Source: Bog-473 sp963706555 | GTDB lineage: Bacteria; Actinomycetota; Acidimicrobiia; Acidimicrobiales; RAAP-2 | Assembly: GCA_963706555.1 (NCBI GenBank) | Contig: OY970164.1 | Location: 868,001-932,000 of the forward strand | Direction of reading: 5' to 3' | Length of the DNA: 64,000 bases | Shown here: piece after piece, positions 26,524 to 35,733 of the stretch | Position numbering within the stretch: the stretch's first letter is position 1 | Layout of the letters: every line of letters begins with the position of its first letter | The notes under the pieces: generated by a model | What the model was told of the DNA's origin: nothing | What the model saw: only the letters and a program-made list of their open reading frames with translations | The model's database searches: none | Program-made: the position numbers and the translations under genes

Positions 26524-27432
26524 TCAGCTCCCGAGGACGACCGGCGCCAGCCGCTCGAGTGCCGCGACCGCGGCGGGCAGATCGCCCAATGGCTGCAGGA
26601 CGACGTGGTCGGCCCCGTTGTCGCGGTGCTCGGTGACCCGGCGTGCGACGTCCTCCTCGTTGCCCCAGGCCACGATGGCATCGACCAGCCGGTCACTTCC
26701 CCCGTCGGCCAGGTCGTCCGCGTAGCCGAGATGCTTCAAATTGTTCACGTAGTTGGGCAGGCGCAGGTAACCCGACAGATGCTCACGACCGATGCGACGG
26801 GCTTCGGCGGGGTCGGTCTCGAGGGCGAAGGCCTGCTCGGGGATCAGGAGCTTGTCGGGGCCCAGTGCGGCACGGGCCAGCGTCGTGTGCGCCGTTGGCA
26901 CCAGGTACGGGTGTGCGCCATCGCCGCGCGTACGGGCCAGTTCGAGCATTTTGGGACGCAGTGCCGCGAGCACGCGGGGAACCGGCACTTCGGGCACCGG
27001 CGCGTAGGCGATGGATGCATCCATGCCGTCGAGGTAGTCGAGCATCGTTTCCATGGGTTTGGCATAGACCTGCCCACTCATCTCGACGATGGGACCGTGG
27101 CTGATCCCGATTCCGAGCACGAAACGTCCGGGGTACGCCGCGCCGAGGGTGGCGCCCCCGCCCTCCATGGTGCCCGGCCGGCGTGCCCACACGTTGGCGA
27201 TCCCGGTCCCGGTCGAGATGTGCCGGGTGGCCGCCAACAGGACCGACTGGTGGGCGAAGGCCTCTTTGCCCCCGACGATCTCACCGGTCCACAGGGAGCC
27301 GTAGCCCAGGTCCTCGATGCGCCGGGCGATCTCGCGCTCGCGCTCTATGGGCGCCCCCATGATCGATCCCATCCACACCCCGACGGCTCCCAGCCGCCCG
27401 CGGGCTGCCGCTACCTCGTCACTGCTCAACAT
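26524..27432 (-). CDS. F420-dependent LLM-class oxidoreductase (TIGR03620-like)
   Basis: The 302-residue bacterial-luciferase-like (LLM) TIM-barrel protein has IARRIEDLGYGSLWTGE, TGTGIANVWARRPGTM, PGRFVLGIGISHGP, LAALRPKMLELA, DGAHPYLVP and LPNYVNNLKHLG, which together match the TIGR03620 group of probable F420-dependent oxidoreductases in actinobacteria. F420 rather than FMN use is a family inference. ATG 27432 is divergent from the 3-hydroxyacyl-CoA dehydrogenase gene. Confidence 0.9.
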   Translation of the reverse strand: MLSSDEVAAARGRLGAVGVWMGSIMGAPIEREREIARRIEDLGYGSLWTGEIVGGKEAFAHQSVLLAATRHISTGTGIANVWARRPGTMEGGGATLGAAYPGRFVLGIGISHGPIVEMSGQVYAKPMETMLDYLDGMDASIAYAPVPEVPVPRVLAALRPKMLELARTRGDGAHPYLVPTAHTTLARAALGPDKLLIPEQAFALETDPAEARRIGREHLSGYLRLPNYVNNLKHLGYADDLADGGSDRLVDAIVAWGNEEDVARRVTEHRDNGADHVVLQPLGDLPAAVAALERLAPVVLGS

Positions 27433-27544
27433 GGCCCAAACTCCCCTTCGATCACCGTGACCTGCCCTGGACCTGCCCTTCCTAGCCGAGATCGACCCGA
27501 GCGGGCACCGCAAACGGCAGCCCGACGCCCTCGCCGACGCCCCC

Positions 27545-27627
27545 GGGACGCCCTCGGGACGCCCTCGGGACGCCCTCTGTTCCCCCGGGACGCCCCGGGG
27601 CGGGGTCCAGGCGCCCCGGGGGAACAG
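27545..27627. repeat. Three 11-bp tandem repeats joined to a 13-bp perfect inverted repeat in a divergent intergenic region
   Basis: GGGACGCCCTC occurs three times in a row (27545-27577). It runs into CTGTTCCCCCGGG (27577-27589), whose exact reverse complement is at 27615-27627 with a 25-base GC-rich loop. The region is the 284-base gap between divergent start codons, so an operator or stable RNA hairpin is more likely than a terminator. Confidence 0.75.
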
Positions 27628-27716
27628 ATTCGGGGATGTTTGCCAGGAGGGAGACCAAGATGCTCAACTCGTCGGTTGGCGGCACGCCGGGACGTGCCGA
27701 GAGGAGAAGAGAGCCA

Positions 27717-28577
27717 ATGGATATCCAAAGGGTCGGCGTCGTCGGTTGCGGTCTCATGGGATCAGGGATCACCGAGGCGGCCGCCCGAGCCGGCTTGGAC
27801 GTCCGTGTGGTCGACCTCGACCAGGTCAGCCTCGATCGTGGCCGCCAGCGCATCAGCGACTCCATCGGCCGGGCGCAGAAAGCAGCCAAGCTGAGCGAGC
27901 CCGAAGCCCACGCGGCCCTCGCCAACATCGAGTATTCCGCCGACCTCGGCTCACTGGCCGACCGCCAACTCGTGGTCGAGGCGGTCGTGGAATCGGAACC
28001 CGAGAAGGTGGCCGTCTTCGAGGCGCTCGACAAGGTCGTGGAGGCCGCTGATGCCGTCCTGGCCTCGAACACCTCGTCGATCCCGATCATGAAGTTGGCG
28101 ATGGCCACCGGCCGGCCCAGCCAGGTCATCGGCATCCACTTCTTCAACCCGGTCCCGGTGTTGCCGCTGGTGGAGGTGGTCTCGTCCCTCCTGACCAGCG
28201 AGGAGACGGTGGAGAAAGCGGAGCGCTTCGCCACCGAGCAACTGGGCAAGCAGGTGATCCGCTCGCAGGACCGCGCCGGCTTCATCGTGAACGCGCTCCT
28301 CATCCCCTACATCCTCTCGGCGGTCCGCATGCTCGAATCGGGCTTCGCCACCGCGGATGACATCGACATGGGCATGGTGAAGGGCTGCGCGCATCCGATG
28401 GGACCACTCCACCTGGCAGACCTCATCGGCCTCGACACAACAATGGCGATCGCGAACTCGCTCTACGAAGAGTTCAAGGAGCCGCTCTACGCGCCGCCGC
28501 CGTTGGTGGCGCGCATGGTCGAGGCCGGGCTGCTCGGCCGCAAATCGGGCCGCGGTTTCTACGACTACAAGGCCTGA
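27717..28577 (+). CDS. 3-hydroxybutyryl-CoA dehydrogenase family protein
   Basis: The 286-residue NAD(P)-dependent enzyme oxidises 3-hydroxyacyl-CoA to 3-ketoacyl-CoA. It has the Rossmann motif VGVVGCGLMGSGI, VVEAVVESEPEK, the catalytic-region SNTSSIPI, IGIHFFNPVPVLPLVEVV (His in HFFNP) and a C-terminal dimer domain ending GRKSGRGFYDY. ATG 27717 follows GAGAGGAGAAGAG. The bioA gene begins four bases after its stop, so it is the first gene of the biotin run; the link may be chance or may reflect pimelate/acyl-CoA supply. Confidence 0.93.
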   Translation: MDIQRVGVVGCGLMGSGITEAAARAGLDVRVVDLDQVSLDRGRQRISDSIGRAQKAAKLSEPEAHAALANIEYSADLGSLADRQLVVEAVVESEPEKVAVFEALDKVVEAADAVLASNTSSIPIMKLAMATGRPSQVIGIHFFNPVPVLPLVEVVSSLLTSEETVEKAERFATEQLGKQVIRSQDRAGFIVNALLIPYILSAVRMLESGFATADDIDMGMVKGCAHPMGPLHLADLIGLDTTMAIANSLYEEFKEPLYAPPPLVARMVEAGLLGRKSGRGFYDYKA

Positions 28578-28581
28578 CCGC

Positions 28582-29970
28582 GTGCCGGACCACGAGCCCG
28601 CCGGAGGTGGGGCCGCGGGAGAACGCCCCGGGGGGCACGCGCACCGCATCGAAGGGGCGGCGGCAGCCGGACCGGACGTCGCCGCCGAAATCTGGATCGA
28701 GCGCGATGCCGCCGTGGTGTGGCACGGGTTCACCCAGATGGGTGCCTACGCCACCAACGCGCCGCTCGTCATCGACCGGGCCGAGGGACGCGAGCTGATC
28801 GATGTCGGTGGCCGCCGCTACCTCGATGCGATCTCGTCCCTCTGGGTCAACACACTCGGACACCACGTGCCCGAGCTCGATGCGGCGCTCATCGCACAAG
28901 CGGGCAAGGTCGCCCACAGCACGATGCTCGGCAACGGCAACACCGTCGTGATCGAACTGGCCGAGGCACTGGCCGACGTCGTGCCGGTCGACGCTCCGCA
29001 CTTCCTTTTTGCCGCCGACGGAGCCGTGGCCGTCGAACAAGCCCTGAAGATCGCCTTTCAGTACTGGGTCAACCGTGGCGTCGAGGGGCGCACACGGTTC
29101 ATGGCCCTGGGCGACGCCTATCACGGCGACACCATCGGGTCGCTGTCCCTCGGCGACGGCGGCGTCTTCAGTGCCGTGTTCGACCCTCTCTGCTTTCCCG
29201 TCCTGCGCACGCCCGGGTACGCCGACCCGGGCTGGGCGGCGAAGGCGTGCGGCGCGGTCGAAGCCCACGCGAACGAGTTGGCAGCCGTCGTGATTGAGCC
29301 GCTCGTGCAAGGGGCGTCGGGCATGCTGTGCGCGCAGGCCGAGGACGTCCGCGCCCTGGGCGAGACCTGCCGGGCCCAAGGCGTGCTGCTGATCTGCGAC
29401 GAAGTGGCCACAGGTTTCGGACGGACCGGGACCCTCTTCGCGTCCGAGCAGTGCGGGCTGCGGCCGGACCTTCTGTGCCTGGGCAAAGGGATCACGGGCG
29501 GGTATCTCGCCATGTCGGCCACAGTGACCTCGGGCGACGTGTTCGACGCGTTCCTCGGCGCTGACCTCGGGCCGCAGACCTTCTTCCACGGCCACTCCTA
29601 CGGAGGGAACGCCTTGGCGGCAGCGGTCGCCCTCGAGCACCTGCATCTCCTCGAGGCGTGGGACGTGATGGCACACGTCACGGCCCGGACCGATCAGCTG
29701 GCGGCTCTCCTCGCCGATCGCATCTCCCCACTCCCGGGCGTCAAGGACGTACGCCAGCGGGGCCTGATGGTCGGCGTGGAACTGGCCCCACCAAAGCCGG
29801 GCCTGCGCTGGGGCCGCCGCGTCTGCGCCGGGGCCGTCGCTCGCGGCGTCCTGCTACGCCCCCTCGGCGACGTGGTCGTCCTCATGCCACCTCTCACCAC
29901 CACCGATGAAGAGATCATGCGCATCATCGATGCTCTCGAGGGCGCACTCCACGACGTGATCGACGCATGA
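28582..29970 (+). CDS. bioA: Adenosylmethionine-8-amino-7-oxononanoate aminotransferase
   Basis: BioA makes 7,8-diaminopelargonate from KAPA using S-adenosylmethionine as amino donor, with PLP. It is 462 residues. Visible are WHGFTQMGAY, YLDAISSLWVNTLGHH, the PLP Asp in LLICDEVATGFGRTG, and the Schiff-base Lys in LCLGKGITGGYLAMSA. The first 35 residues are a Gly/Pro/Ala-rich extension. GTG 28582 lies five bases after the preceding stop. The stop overlaps bioF's ATG (ATGA), so bioA and bioF are coupled. Confidence 0.94.
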   Translation: MPDHEPAGGGAAGERPGGHAHRIEGAAAAGPDVAAEIWIERDAAVVWHGFTQMGAYATNAPLVIDRAEGRELIDVGGRRYLDAISSLWVNTLGHHVPELDAALIAQAGKVAHSTMLGNGNTVVIELAEALADVVPVDAPHFLFAADGAVAVEQALKIAFQYWVNRGVEGRTRFMALGDAYHGDTIGSLSLGDGGVFSAVFDPLCFPVLRTPGYADPGWAAKACGAVEAHANELAAVVIEPLVQGASGMLCAQAEDVRALGETCRAQGVLLICDEVATGFGRTGTLFASEQCGLRPDLLCLGKGITGGYLAMSATVTSGDVFDAFLGADLGPQTFFHGHSYGGNALAAAVALEHLHLLEAWDVMAHVTARTDQLAALLADRISPLPGVKDVRQRGLMVGVELAPPKPGLRWGRRVCAGAVARGVLLRPLGDVVVLMPPLTTTDEEIMRIIDALEGALHDVIDA

Positions 29971-31301
29971 CGTCCGCCCCGGCGTCCGCCCCCGGCCCTG
30001 GCCCCGCCACGACCGACAACACGCCCAGCGCCACGACCGACAGCGCTCCTCCAACCACCGACGCTCCTCCAACCACCGACGCTCCTCCAACCGACGGCGC
30101 TCCCCCAACCGACGGCGCTCCCCCACTCCGCATTTGGGCCGACCGCGTGCGAGCGCGCCTCGATACGGTCGTCGCCAGCGGCCGATGGCGCCAGCCCCGG
30201 GAATTCGACGCCTTCGGGCCGCAAGGCGCCCTCGACGGCGCGCACGTCGTCTCGTTCGCCTCCAACGACTATCTCGGCCTGAGCTCGCACCGGGCCGTGG
30301 TGTCCGCCGCGGTCGCTGCGACGCGGCGCTGGGGGGCGGGCGCCGGTGCCTCCCGGCTGATCACCGGTTCGCGCCCGGTGCATACCGCGCTGGAAGTCGC
30401 TCTGGCCGAGTGGAAGGAAACTGACGCCGCCATCTGCTTCCCCACCGGCTTCGCCGCCAACCTCGGCGCACTGAGCGTGCTGGGCGGGCCCGAGGTGCGC
30501 GTCCTCTCCGACGAGCTGAACCACGCGTCGATCATTGACGGCTGCCGGTTGTCCCGGTCCCAGCTCTCGATCTACCGGCACTGCGACATGTCGCACCTCT
30601 CCGCTCTGCTGGAAATGAGCCCTACCACGCCGACGATCGTGGTCACCGACACGGTCTTCTCCATGGACGGCGACGCCGCACCGGTGCCGGAGATCGCCGC
30701 CCTGTGCCGCCGGCACGGTGCGCTGCTCCTGATCGACGAGGCGCATGCGGTCCTCGGGCCGCATCTGCCGCCGGACTTCACGCACGATCCGGACCTCACC
30801 CTGGTCCGGATGGGGACGCTGTCCAAGACGCTGGGTTCGCTGGGCGGGTTCCTGGCCGGCCCGCAGAATGTCATCGACCTCATGGTCAACCTGGCCCGCC
30901 CGTACATCTTCACCACCGCCCTGACGCCAGGCGACGCCGCTGCTGCCCTCGCCGCCCTCCGGGTGCTGCGTTCCGCAGAAGGCGACGCGCTCGTGGCGCG
31001 CCTGGCCGACCTGGTGACGCGGGTCGACGCCCCCCGCCGGCGCGACGACGCAGGGGGTCCCGATGGGCCGACGAGCCCCATCATCCCGGTGATCCTGGGC
31101 AGCGAAGAGCGGGCGGTCACGGCATCCGCCGCGCTCCTGGCGCAAGGCCTCTGGGTGCCCGCCATCCGGCCCCCCACCGTCCCGGTCGGCACCAGCCGGC
31201 TGCGGGTGACGCTCTCGGCCGCCCACACCGACAAGCAGGTGAACCGGTTGATCGAGGCCCTCGCCCCCCTGCGGGCCGCACTCCTGGCCCAGGTCCTCTG
31301 A
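29967..31301 (+). CDS. bioF: 8-amino-7-oxononanoate synthase
   Basis: BioF condenses pimeloyl-thioester with alanine to KAPA, with PLP. It is 444 residues, about 55 more than usual because of an N-terminal Pro/Thr/Asp tail of near-repeats (TTDAPPTTDAPPTDGAPP). The core has SFASNDYLGLSSH, GAGASRLITGS, FPTGFAANLG, TDTVFSMDGDAAP, LLIDEAHA, and Lys in MGTLSKTLGSLGGFLAG. The tail may be non-functional or the true start may lie inside (near LRIWADRVR), but no better start codon with a ribosome site is seen. Confidence 0.93.
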   Translation: MTSAPASAPGPGPATTDNTPSATTDSAPPTTDAPPTTDAPPTDGAPPTDGAPPLRIWADRVRARLDTVVASGRWRQPREFDAFGPQGALDGAHVVSFASNDYLGLSSHRAVVSAAVAATRRWGAGAGASRLITGSRPVHTALEVALAEWKETDAAICFPTGFAANLGALSVLGGPEVRVLSDELNHASIIDGCRLSRSQLSIYRHCDMSHLSALLEMSPTTPTIVVTDTVFSMDGDAAPVPEIAALCRRHGALLLIDEAHAVLGPHLPPDFTHDPDLTLVRMGTLSKTLGSLGGFLAGPQNVIDLMVNLARPYIFTTALTPGDAAAALAALRVLRSAEGDALVARLADLVTRVDAPRRRDDAGGPDGPTSPIIPVILGSEERAVTASAALLAQGLWVPAIRPPTVPVGTSRLRVTLSAAHTDKQVNRLIEALAPLRAALLAQVL

Positions 31302-31306
31302 CCCAC

Positions 31307-32008
31307 ATGGCCCCCCGGCCCCAACGGCTCGTCGTGGTGGTCGGGACGGGAACCGACATCGGGAAGACCTGGGTGTCCGCCCGGCTCCTCACCACACTCC
31401 GCCGTGCGGGAGTGACCGTCGCCGCACGCAAGCCGGCCCAATCCTTCGACGCGGGAGAAGACCCGGCCGGATTCGACTCCGCCGTGCTCGGCGCGGCGAC
31501 GGGGGAAACTTCAGAAACGGTCTGCCCCCCGCACCGGTGGTACCCGGTCGCCATGGCGCCCCCGATGGCGGCCGAAGCTCTCGGGCGAGATCGCATCGCG
31601 GTCGCCGACATGACGGAGGAACTGACGTGGCCCGCGGCCGGCGTCGCTGTGGGCTTGGTCGAGACCGCCGGCGGCGTGCGCTCCCCGCAGGGCCACGACG
31701 GTGATGCGGTCGCCCTTCTCGCCGCGTTGGATCCCGACGTGATCCTCCTCGTAGCCGACGCCGGACTGGGCACGATCAATGCGGTGCGCCTCTCGGTCGA
31801 TGCCCTGGCCGGCTCGGGTACACCTGGCACGGCCGGCGTACGCCGGGCCAACGTGATCGTGGTGCTGAACCGCTTCGACGTGTCCGATGACCTGCACCGG
31901 AGGAACCGGAACTGGTTGACCGAGCAGGACGGCATGACGATCGTCACCCTCCCCGGCGAGGAGCAAGTGCTGGCTGCAATCGTGCGCGGAACCTCAGCGG
32001 CGCCATAA
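31307..32008 (+). CDS. bioD: Dethiobiotin synthetase
   Basis: BioD closes the ureido ring of dethiobiotin from diaminopelargonate, CO2 and ATP. It is 233 residues with P-loop VVVGTGTDIGKTWVSARL, RKPAQSFDAG, the ligand region LVETAGGVRSPQG, and NRFD in the nucleotide pocket. ATG 31307 is five bases after bioF. The bioA-bioF-bioD order is complete here, but bioB (biotin synthase) is not in the window. Confidence 0.93.
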   Translation: MAPRPQRLVVVVGTGTDIGKTWVSARLLTTLRRAGVTVAARKPAQSFDAGEDPAGFDSAVLGAATGETSETVCPPHRWYPVAMAPPMAAEALGRDRIAVADMTEELTWPAAGVAVGLVETAGGVRSPQGHDGDAVALLAALDPDVILLVADAGLGTINAVRLSVDALAGSGTPGTAGVRRANVIVVLNRFDVSDDLHRRNRNWLTEQDGMTIVTLPGEEQVLAAIVRGTSAAP

Positions 32009-32225
32009 ATTCGGGCGGAAGTCGCGCGAAGGTTCTGGCGATGTGGCAACGATCGACCAGGGCTCGAGGTGTCTCCTGCTGGTGCCTCCACGAATCTGAC
32101 CACGACCACCCGGCTGGTGCCGTACGGATCACTCCCCGTTGCAGTGGCCAAGGTCGCCACCATCACGAAGGCATGAATCTCCGTCCGTCGCCCGGTGTCG
32201 GGCCGCACCGGCCACAATGGGGAGG

Positions 32226-33350
32226 ATGACCAAGACCTCGATGACCCGCCGCCTCGCGGGTGGGGCGGTCATGCTCATCGTCACCAGTCTGCTCTTGGCC
32301 GCATGTTCGTCGGCGAACAACTCGGGAAAGAGTGCGTCTACATCGACCACGTCGACCACGTTGGCACCCACGACAACGGTGACGACAGTGGCGACGACCG
32401 GCCAGCTGCAAGTGTCGTCCGCGGTGGACGTCCCCATTCCGGCCAACGTGCAGATCACCGCAGCGGAGGCACCTGACGGCGCGGTGTTCGTCTCGCCGGA
32501 AGGACACGACACGGCCACGATGACAGTGGTGTGGGTCGTCGATCCCAAAGGGCCGGCGGCGATCGCCGAGCATGTCAGCGGTGGAGTGAGCGCCTTGGCT
32601 GCCGACGCCACCAACCTCTACGTCGTCGCCGACAACAGCGTGATCGGCTACACCCGCAGCACGGGCGACCAGATGGGTCAGTGGAAGCTGCCGCCCATCA
32701 GTACGGCGAACACCTCCGACGCCAACCTGGTCTCGATGAGCGCCGCCGGCGGGCAGGTTCTGGTGATGATCGCCCAAGGCAACGTGCAAGACGTCTACCG
32801 CATTGTGCCGACGTCCGCTTCCGCACCGAAGGAGATCGCCGAAGGAACCAGCGCCGCCTTCGGCCCCGATGGATCGGTGTACTACGAGCGGTCGGACAAC
32901 CACCTCGTCAAGCTGAGCCCGGCGGGCGTCAGTACCGTCGGACCGGCGCTCGCCGACACTCCCAACGGGGAGGGCGGCGGCATCGCCGGCGTCGCCGCGG
33001 TGGCCGGCGGCTTGGTGTGGATCAGCGTTCCGGCGGGGCAGGGGCTCGACGCTCAGCTGAGCCCGTACAATGCTGACACGTTGCTGGCGATGGGCAGCTA
33101 CTCGGGATCGGTCACCGAGCAGATCGTCGACACGTCGGCCGGTGCTCTGGTCCTCATCGGCGCCAACGGGCCAGGCGACTGTCCGCAGGCGACCGCAACT
33201 TCTGTGAGTTGCGTGTTCCGTATCTCGCAGACCGCTGAGTTGAGTTTCCCGACTCCCGTGGGAGCGGCCGACCAACTGCTCGGCCCCGACCCTGCGGTCG
33301 TTACGGCGAGCACCACGACGTCCGATCTGGTGGTCGACCGGCTCTCGTAG
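32226..33350 (+). CDS. Lipoprotein with predicted beta-propeller-like domain
   Basis: The roughly 374-residue exported lipoprotein has a basic start, hydrophobic stretch AVMLIVTSLL and lipobox LLAAC, then a Ser/Thr linker (STSTTSTTLAPTTTVTT) as in surface-anchored actinobacterial proteins. The rest (VSALAADATNLYVVADN, GPDGSVYYERSDN, GGLVWISVPAGQG) repeats Gly-rich strand pairs suggesting propeller blades, but no specific family is recognised. ATG 32226 directly follows GGGGAGG, which is too close to serve it; ATG 32241 is an alternative. The 217 bases before it hold no gene. Confidence 0.72.
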   Translation: MTKTSMTRRLAGGAVMLIVTSLLLAACSSANNSGKSASTSTTSTTLAPTTTVTTVATTGQLQVSSAVDVPIPANVQITAAEAPDGAVFVSPEGHDTATMTVVWVVDPKGPAAIAEHVSGGVSALAADATNLYVVADNSVIGYTRSTGDQMGQWKLPPISTANTSDANLVSMSAAGGQVLVMIAQGNVQDVYRIVPTSASAPKEIAEGTSAAFGPDGSVYYERSDNHLVKLSPAGVSTVGPALADTPNGEGGGIAGVAAVAGGLVWISVPAGQGLDAQLSPYNADTLLAMGSYSGSVTEQIVDTSAGALVLIGANGPGDCPQATATSVSCVFRISQTAELSFPTPVGAADQLLGPDPAVVTASTTTSDLVVDRLS

Positions 33351-33469
33351 GCCGGCGCATGAGCTCGAGGCGTTCGGAAAGGAACATGGATTGATCGCAC
33401 CGCACCGCCCGACAAAGGCCCGCCGCATGTGCCGCACAGCCGCCGGAGGAACGCCCGGAGACTCTTCAC

Positions 33470-34549
33470 GTGCGTGATGACGCGGCGCTTGTGGTGAGGC
33501 TGCGCACGTTGGGGGCCGACGATGCCGAGCTCGAGGCGCTCGCCGACGCGCTCGGGGCATCGCCGGCGGGGACTGTGGCCGGACGCGTCGGACGCGTCGA
33601 TCGCGGTCGCTTCCAATTGCTTACCGACGGCAACGACATCGCCGTCGCCACTTCGGGGGTGTCCCCGGTCTGTGTCGGCGACTGGTGCACAGTGCGCGGA
33701 ACGCCGGATCCAGACGGGGTGACCTACGCGGTGCTCGAAGTGCTGGCCCGCCGAACCGCACTCGTCCGCCAATCGTCGGGGTCGCGCGTCGAGTCGCAGG
33801 CACTGGCCGCGAACATCGACACCGTGATGGTCGTCATACCTCTCGACCGGCCGATCTTGCGACGTCAGGTCGAGCGGTTCTTGGCCTTGGCCTGGGACAG
33901 CGGGGCGCAACCCGTGCTGCTGCTGACCAAGGTCGACGTGGTCGACGACGTGGTGATCAAAGCGGCACGGGCGGAGGTGCACGCGGTCAGCGGAGATCTC
34001 GCCGTGCTCGATGTCTCGGTGGTGACCGGGGTGGGAATGGATGCAGTGCGCACGTACATCACCGCCGGCAGCACCGTGGCACTTCTCGGGACGTCCGGCT
34101 CGGGGAAGTCCTCCTTGGTCAACTCCCTCATGGGGGCCGACGTCGTCCAGACCGGAGAGGTCCGCCAGGCTGACAGTAAAGGACGACACACGACGACCTG
34201 GAGAGAGCTCCTCGTCGTGCCTGGAGGCGGCGCGTTGATCGATACTCCCGGACTTCGAGAGCTGGGCATGTGGGTCGACGACGAAGGAATCGAGGCCGCG
34301 TTCGCGGACATCACCGACCTCGAAGAAGACTGCCGCTTCAACGACTGTGCGCACGGGAGCGAGCCAGGTTGTGCGGTACTGGCGGCCATTGCCGCCGGTG
34401 AGCTCTCAGCCGACCGACTCGACAGCTATCGAAAACTCCTCAGCGAGGCGGCGTTTGCCGCACAGAAGAACGATCATCGTCTGGCCCGCGAAGCCCAGAA
34501 GGGCGGGAAGAAACGCCCTCTCGAAGGGCGTCGCAGGGCTCGCCCTTGA
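33470..34549 (+). CDS. rsgA: Ribosome small-subunit GTPase RsgA
   Basis: This circularly permuted GTPase checks late 30S maturation. In order there are an OB fold (GRVGRVDRGRFQLLTDG), G4 LLTKVD, G1 LLGTSGSGKSSLVNSLMG, G3 IDTPGLRELGMW, and the zinc site CRFNDCAHGSEPGC near the end. The 359-residue length is normal. GTG 33470 starts the OB fold region. The pirin gene follows; its longest frame would overlap this stop. Confidence 0.95.
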   Translation: MRDDAALVVRLRTLGADDAELEALADALGASPAGTVAGRVGRVDRGRFQLLTDGNDIAVATSGVSPVCVGDWCTVRGTPDPDGVTYAVLEVLARRTALVRQSSGSRVESQALAANIDTVMVVIPLDRPILRRQVERFLALAWDSGAQPVLLLTKVDVVDDVVIKAARAEVHAVSGDLAVLDVSVVTGVGMDAVRTYITAGSTVALLGTSGSGKSSLVNSLMGADVVQTGEVRQADSKGRHTTTWRELLVVPGGGALIDTPGLRELGMWVDDEGIEAAFADITDLEEDCRFNDCAHGSEPGCAVLAAIAAGELSADRLDSYRKLLSEAAFAAQKNDHRLAREAQKGGKKRPLEGRRRARP

Positions 34550-34587
34550 GCGACCGGCAACCGGGGAGGTATGGGAGTGTGGACGCC

Positions 34588-35463
34588 ATGACCGGAGCGG
34601 AGCTCACCATCACCCAGAGCCATCTCGCAGACGTGGGAGGACTCCATGTCCACCGGTCCCTTCCCCGACGGGGACGGCGCATGGTCGGCGCCTGGTGCTT
34701 CCTGGACCGCTTCGGACCGATCGATGTCACGCCCGAGCGCACCATGGTCGTCGGTCCGCATCCACACATCGGCCTGCATACGGTGACCTGGCTCCTGAGC
34801 GGAGAGGTCCTGCACTCCGACAGCCTTGGCAACCGCCAACCGATCCGACCCGGACAACTGAACCTGATGACCACGGGGAGCGGCATCGCCCACGCTGAAG
34901 ACGCCCGCAGCCAGTTGAGAGGGCGCATGGACGGGGTGCAACTTTGGGTGGCGCAGCCCGAAAGCACCCGACACCTTCCACCGACGTTCGCACATCACGC
35001 AGAGATGCCCCGGGTCGAGCTCGATCACGGACAGGCGACGATCCTCATCGGCGATTTCGCCGGATCACGGTCCCCGGCCACCGTCGATTCGGGACTGGTC
35101 GGCGTCGACATCGTCGGGAGCGGTCTGCTCCATGTGCCCCTCGACCCGACCTTCGAACATGGGATCGCCGTGCTCCACGGGAGCGTGCGGATCGAAGGCG
35201 CACAGGCAGGGCCGAACGAACTCGTCTACCTCGGAACCGATCGCGAGCGCCTCGAACTGGTCCTCGAAGAGGGGTCCCGGTTCCTCCTGCTCGGTGGCCG
35301 CCCGTTCGCTGAGCAGATCGCCATGTGGTGGAACTTCGTCGCTCGCGACCGGGCCGAGCTGACCCTGGCGTTCACGGATTGGCGGGACGGTGCAGAGCGG
35401 TTCGGACCGGTCGAGACCCCACTCGCCCGCATTGAGGCGCCCCGACCCTTCTGGCTCACGTAA
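34588..35463 (+). CDS. Pirin family protein
   Basis: This bicupin protein of about 291 residues has HVHRSLPRRGRRMVGAWCFLDRFGP, metal-binding HPHIGLHT and GSGIAHAED (two His and a Glu in the first cupin), then GRMDGVQLWVAQP. Pirins bind Fe and some are quercetinases; activity here is unknown. The start at 34588 follows GGGAGTGTGG; a TTG at 34546 overlapping the rsgA stop is an alternative start. Confidence 0.88.
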   Translation: MTGAELTITQSHLADVGGLHVHRSLPRRGRRMVGAWCFLDRFGPIDVTPERTMVVGPHPHIGLHTVTWLLSGEVLHSDSLGNRQPIRPGQLNLMTTGSGIAHAEDARSQLRGRMDGVQLWVAQPESTRHLPPTFAHHAEMPRVELDHGQATILIGDFAGSRSPATVDSGLVGVDIVGSGLLHVPLDPTFEHGIAVLHGSVRIEGAQAGPNELVYLGTDRERLELVLEEGSRFLLLGGRPFAEQIAMWWNFVARDRAELTLAFTDWRDGAERFGPVETPLARIEAPRPFWLT

Positions 35464-35519
35464 TGGCTCCCGCCGACTGCGGGCACCCTCTGGAAAGGCC
35501 GGGACCAGGGGTAACGACG

Positions 35520-35537
35520 CCGTGGGCCACCCCACGG
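35520..35537. terminator. Short GC hairpin after pirin gene
   Basis: CCGTGGG (35520-35526) pairs with CCCACGG (35531-35537) around a four-base loop, 57 bases after the pirin stop and before the tRNA genes. No T-run follows, so terminator function is weakly supported. Confidence 0.35.
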
Positions 35538-35613
35538 CATTCGGCTACAGTGAAGGGCCGCTCAAAGGGGAGACGAACATCGAACTGGCGAAACGCACGG
35601 CTTCGGCCGTTAC

Positions 35614-35688
35614 GGACCTGTGGTGCAGCCTGGAGTGCACGCCGCCCTGTCAAGGCGGAGGTCGCGGGTTCAAATCCCGTCAGGTCCG
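35614..35688 (+). tRNA. tRNA-Asp (anticodon GTC)
   Basis: The acceptor GGACCTG pairs perfectly with CAGGTCC. The D arm is GTGC/GCAC, anticodon stem CCGCC/GGCGG holds loop CTGTCAA with anticodon GTC, and the T arm is GCGGG-TTCAAAT-CCCGT. CCA is not encoded. It is followed 45 bases on by tRNA-Phe. Confidence 0.95.
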
Positions 35689-35733
35689 CCGCCAGATCCG
35701 ATCGGTCAACATGACGGTCGAACCTGGTCACCC

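Noticed and set aside
27538..27627. Possible CRISPR array from short direct repeats
   Set aside because: Repeats are 11 bp without spacers and no cas genes are present.
29694..31226. A 510-residue minus-strand open frame over bioA/bioF
   Set aside because: It lies antisense to strongly conserved PLP enzymes, and its product is Arg/Gly-rich without recognisable domains.
33098..34354. A 418-residue minus-strand open frame over rsgA
   Set aside because: RsgA on the plus strand has all GTPase and zinc motifs; the antisense frame has none.
34546..34588. TTG 34546 as the start of the pirin gene
   Set aside because: It overlaps the rsgA stop, but the extra 14 residues are not conserved pirin sequence and ATG 34588 has a better ribosome site; kept only as an alternative.
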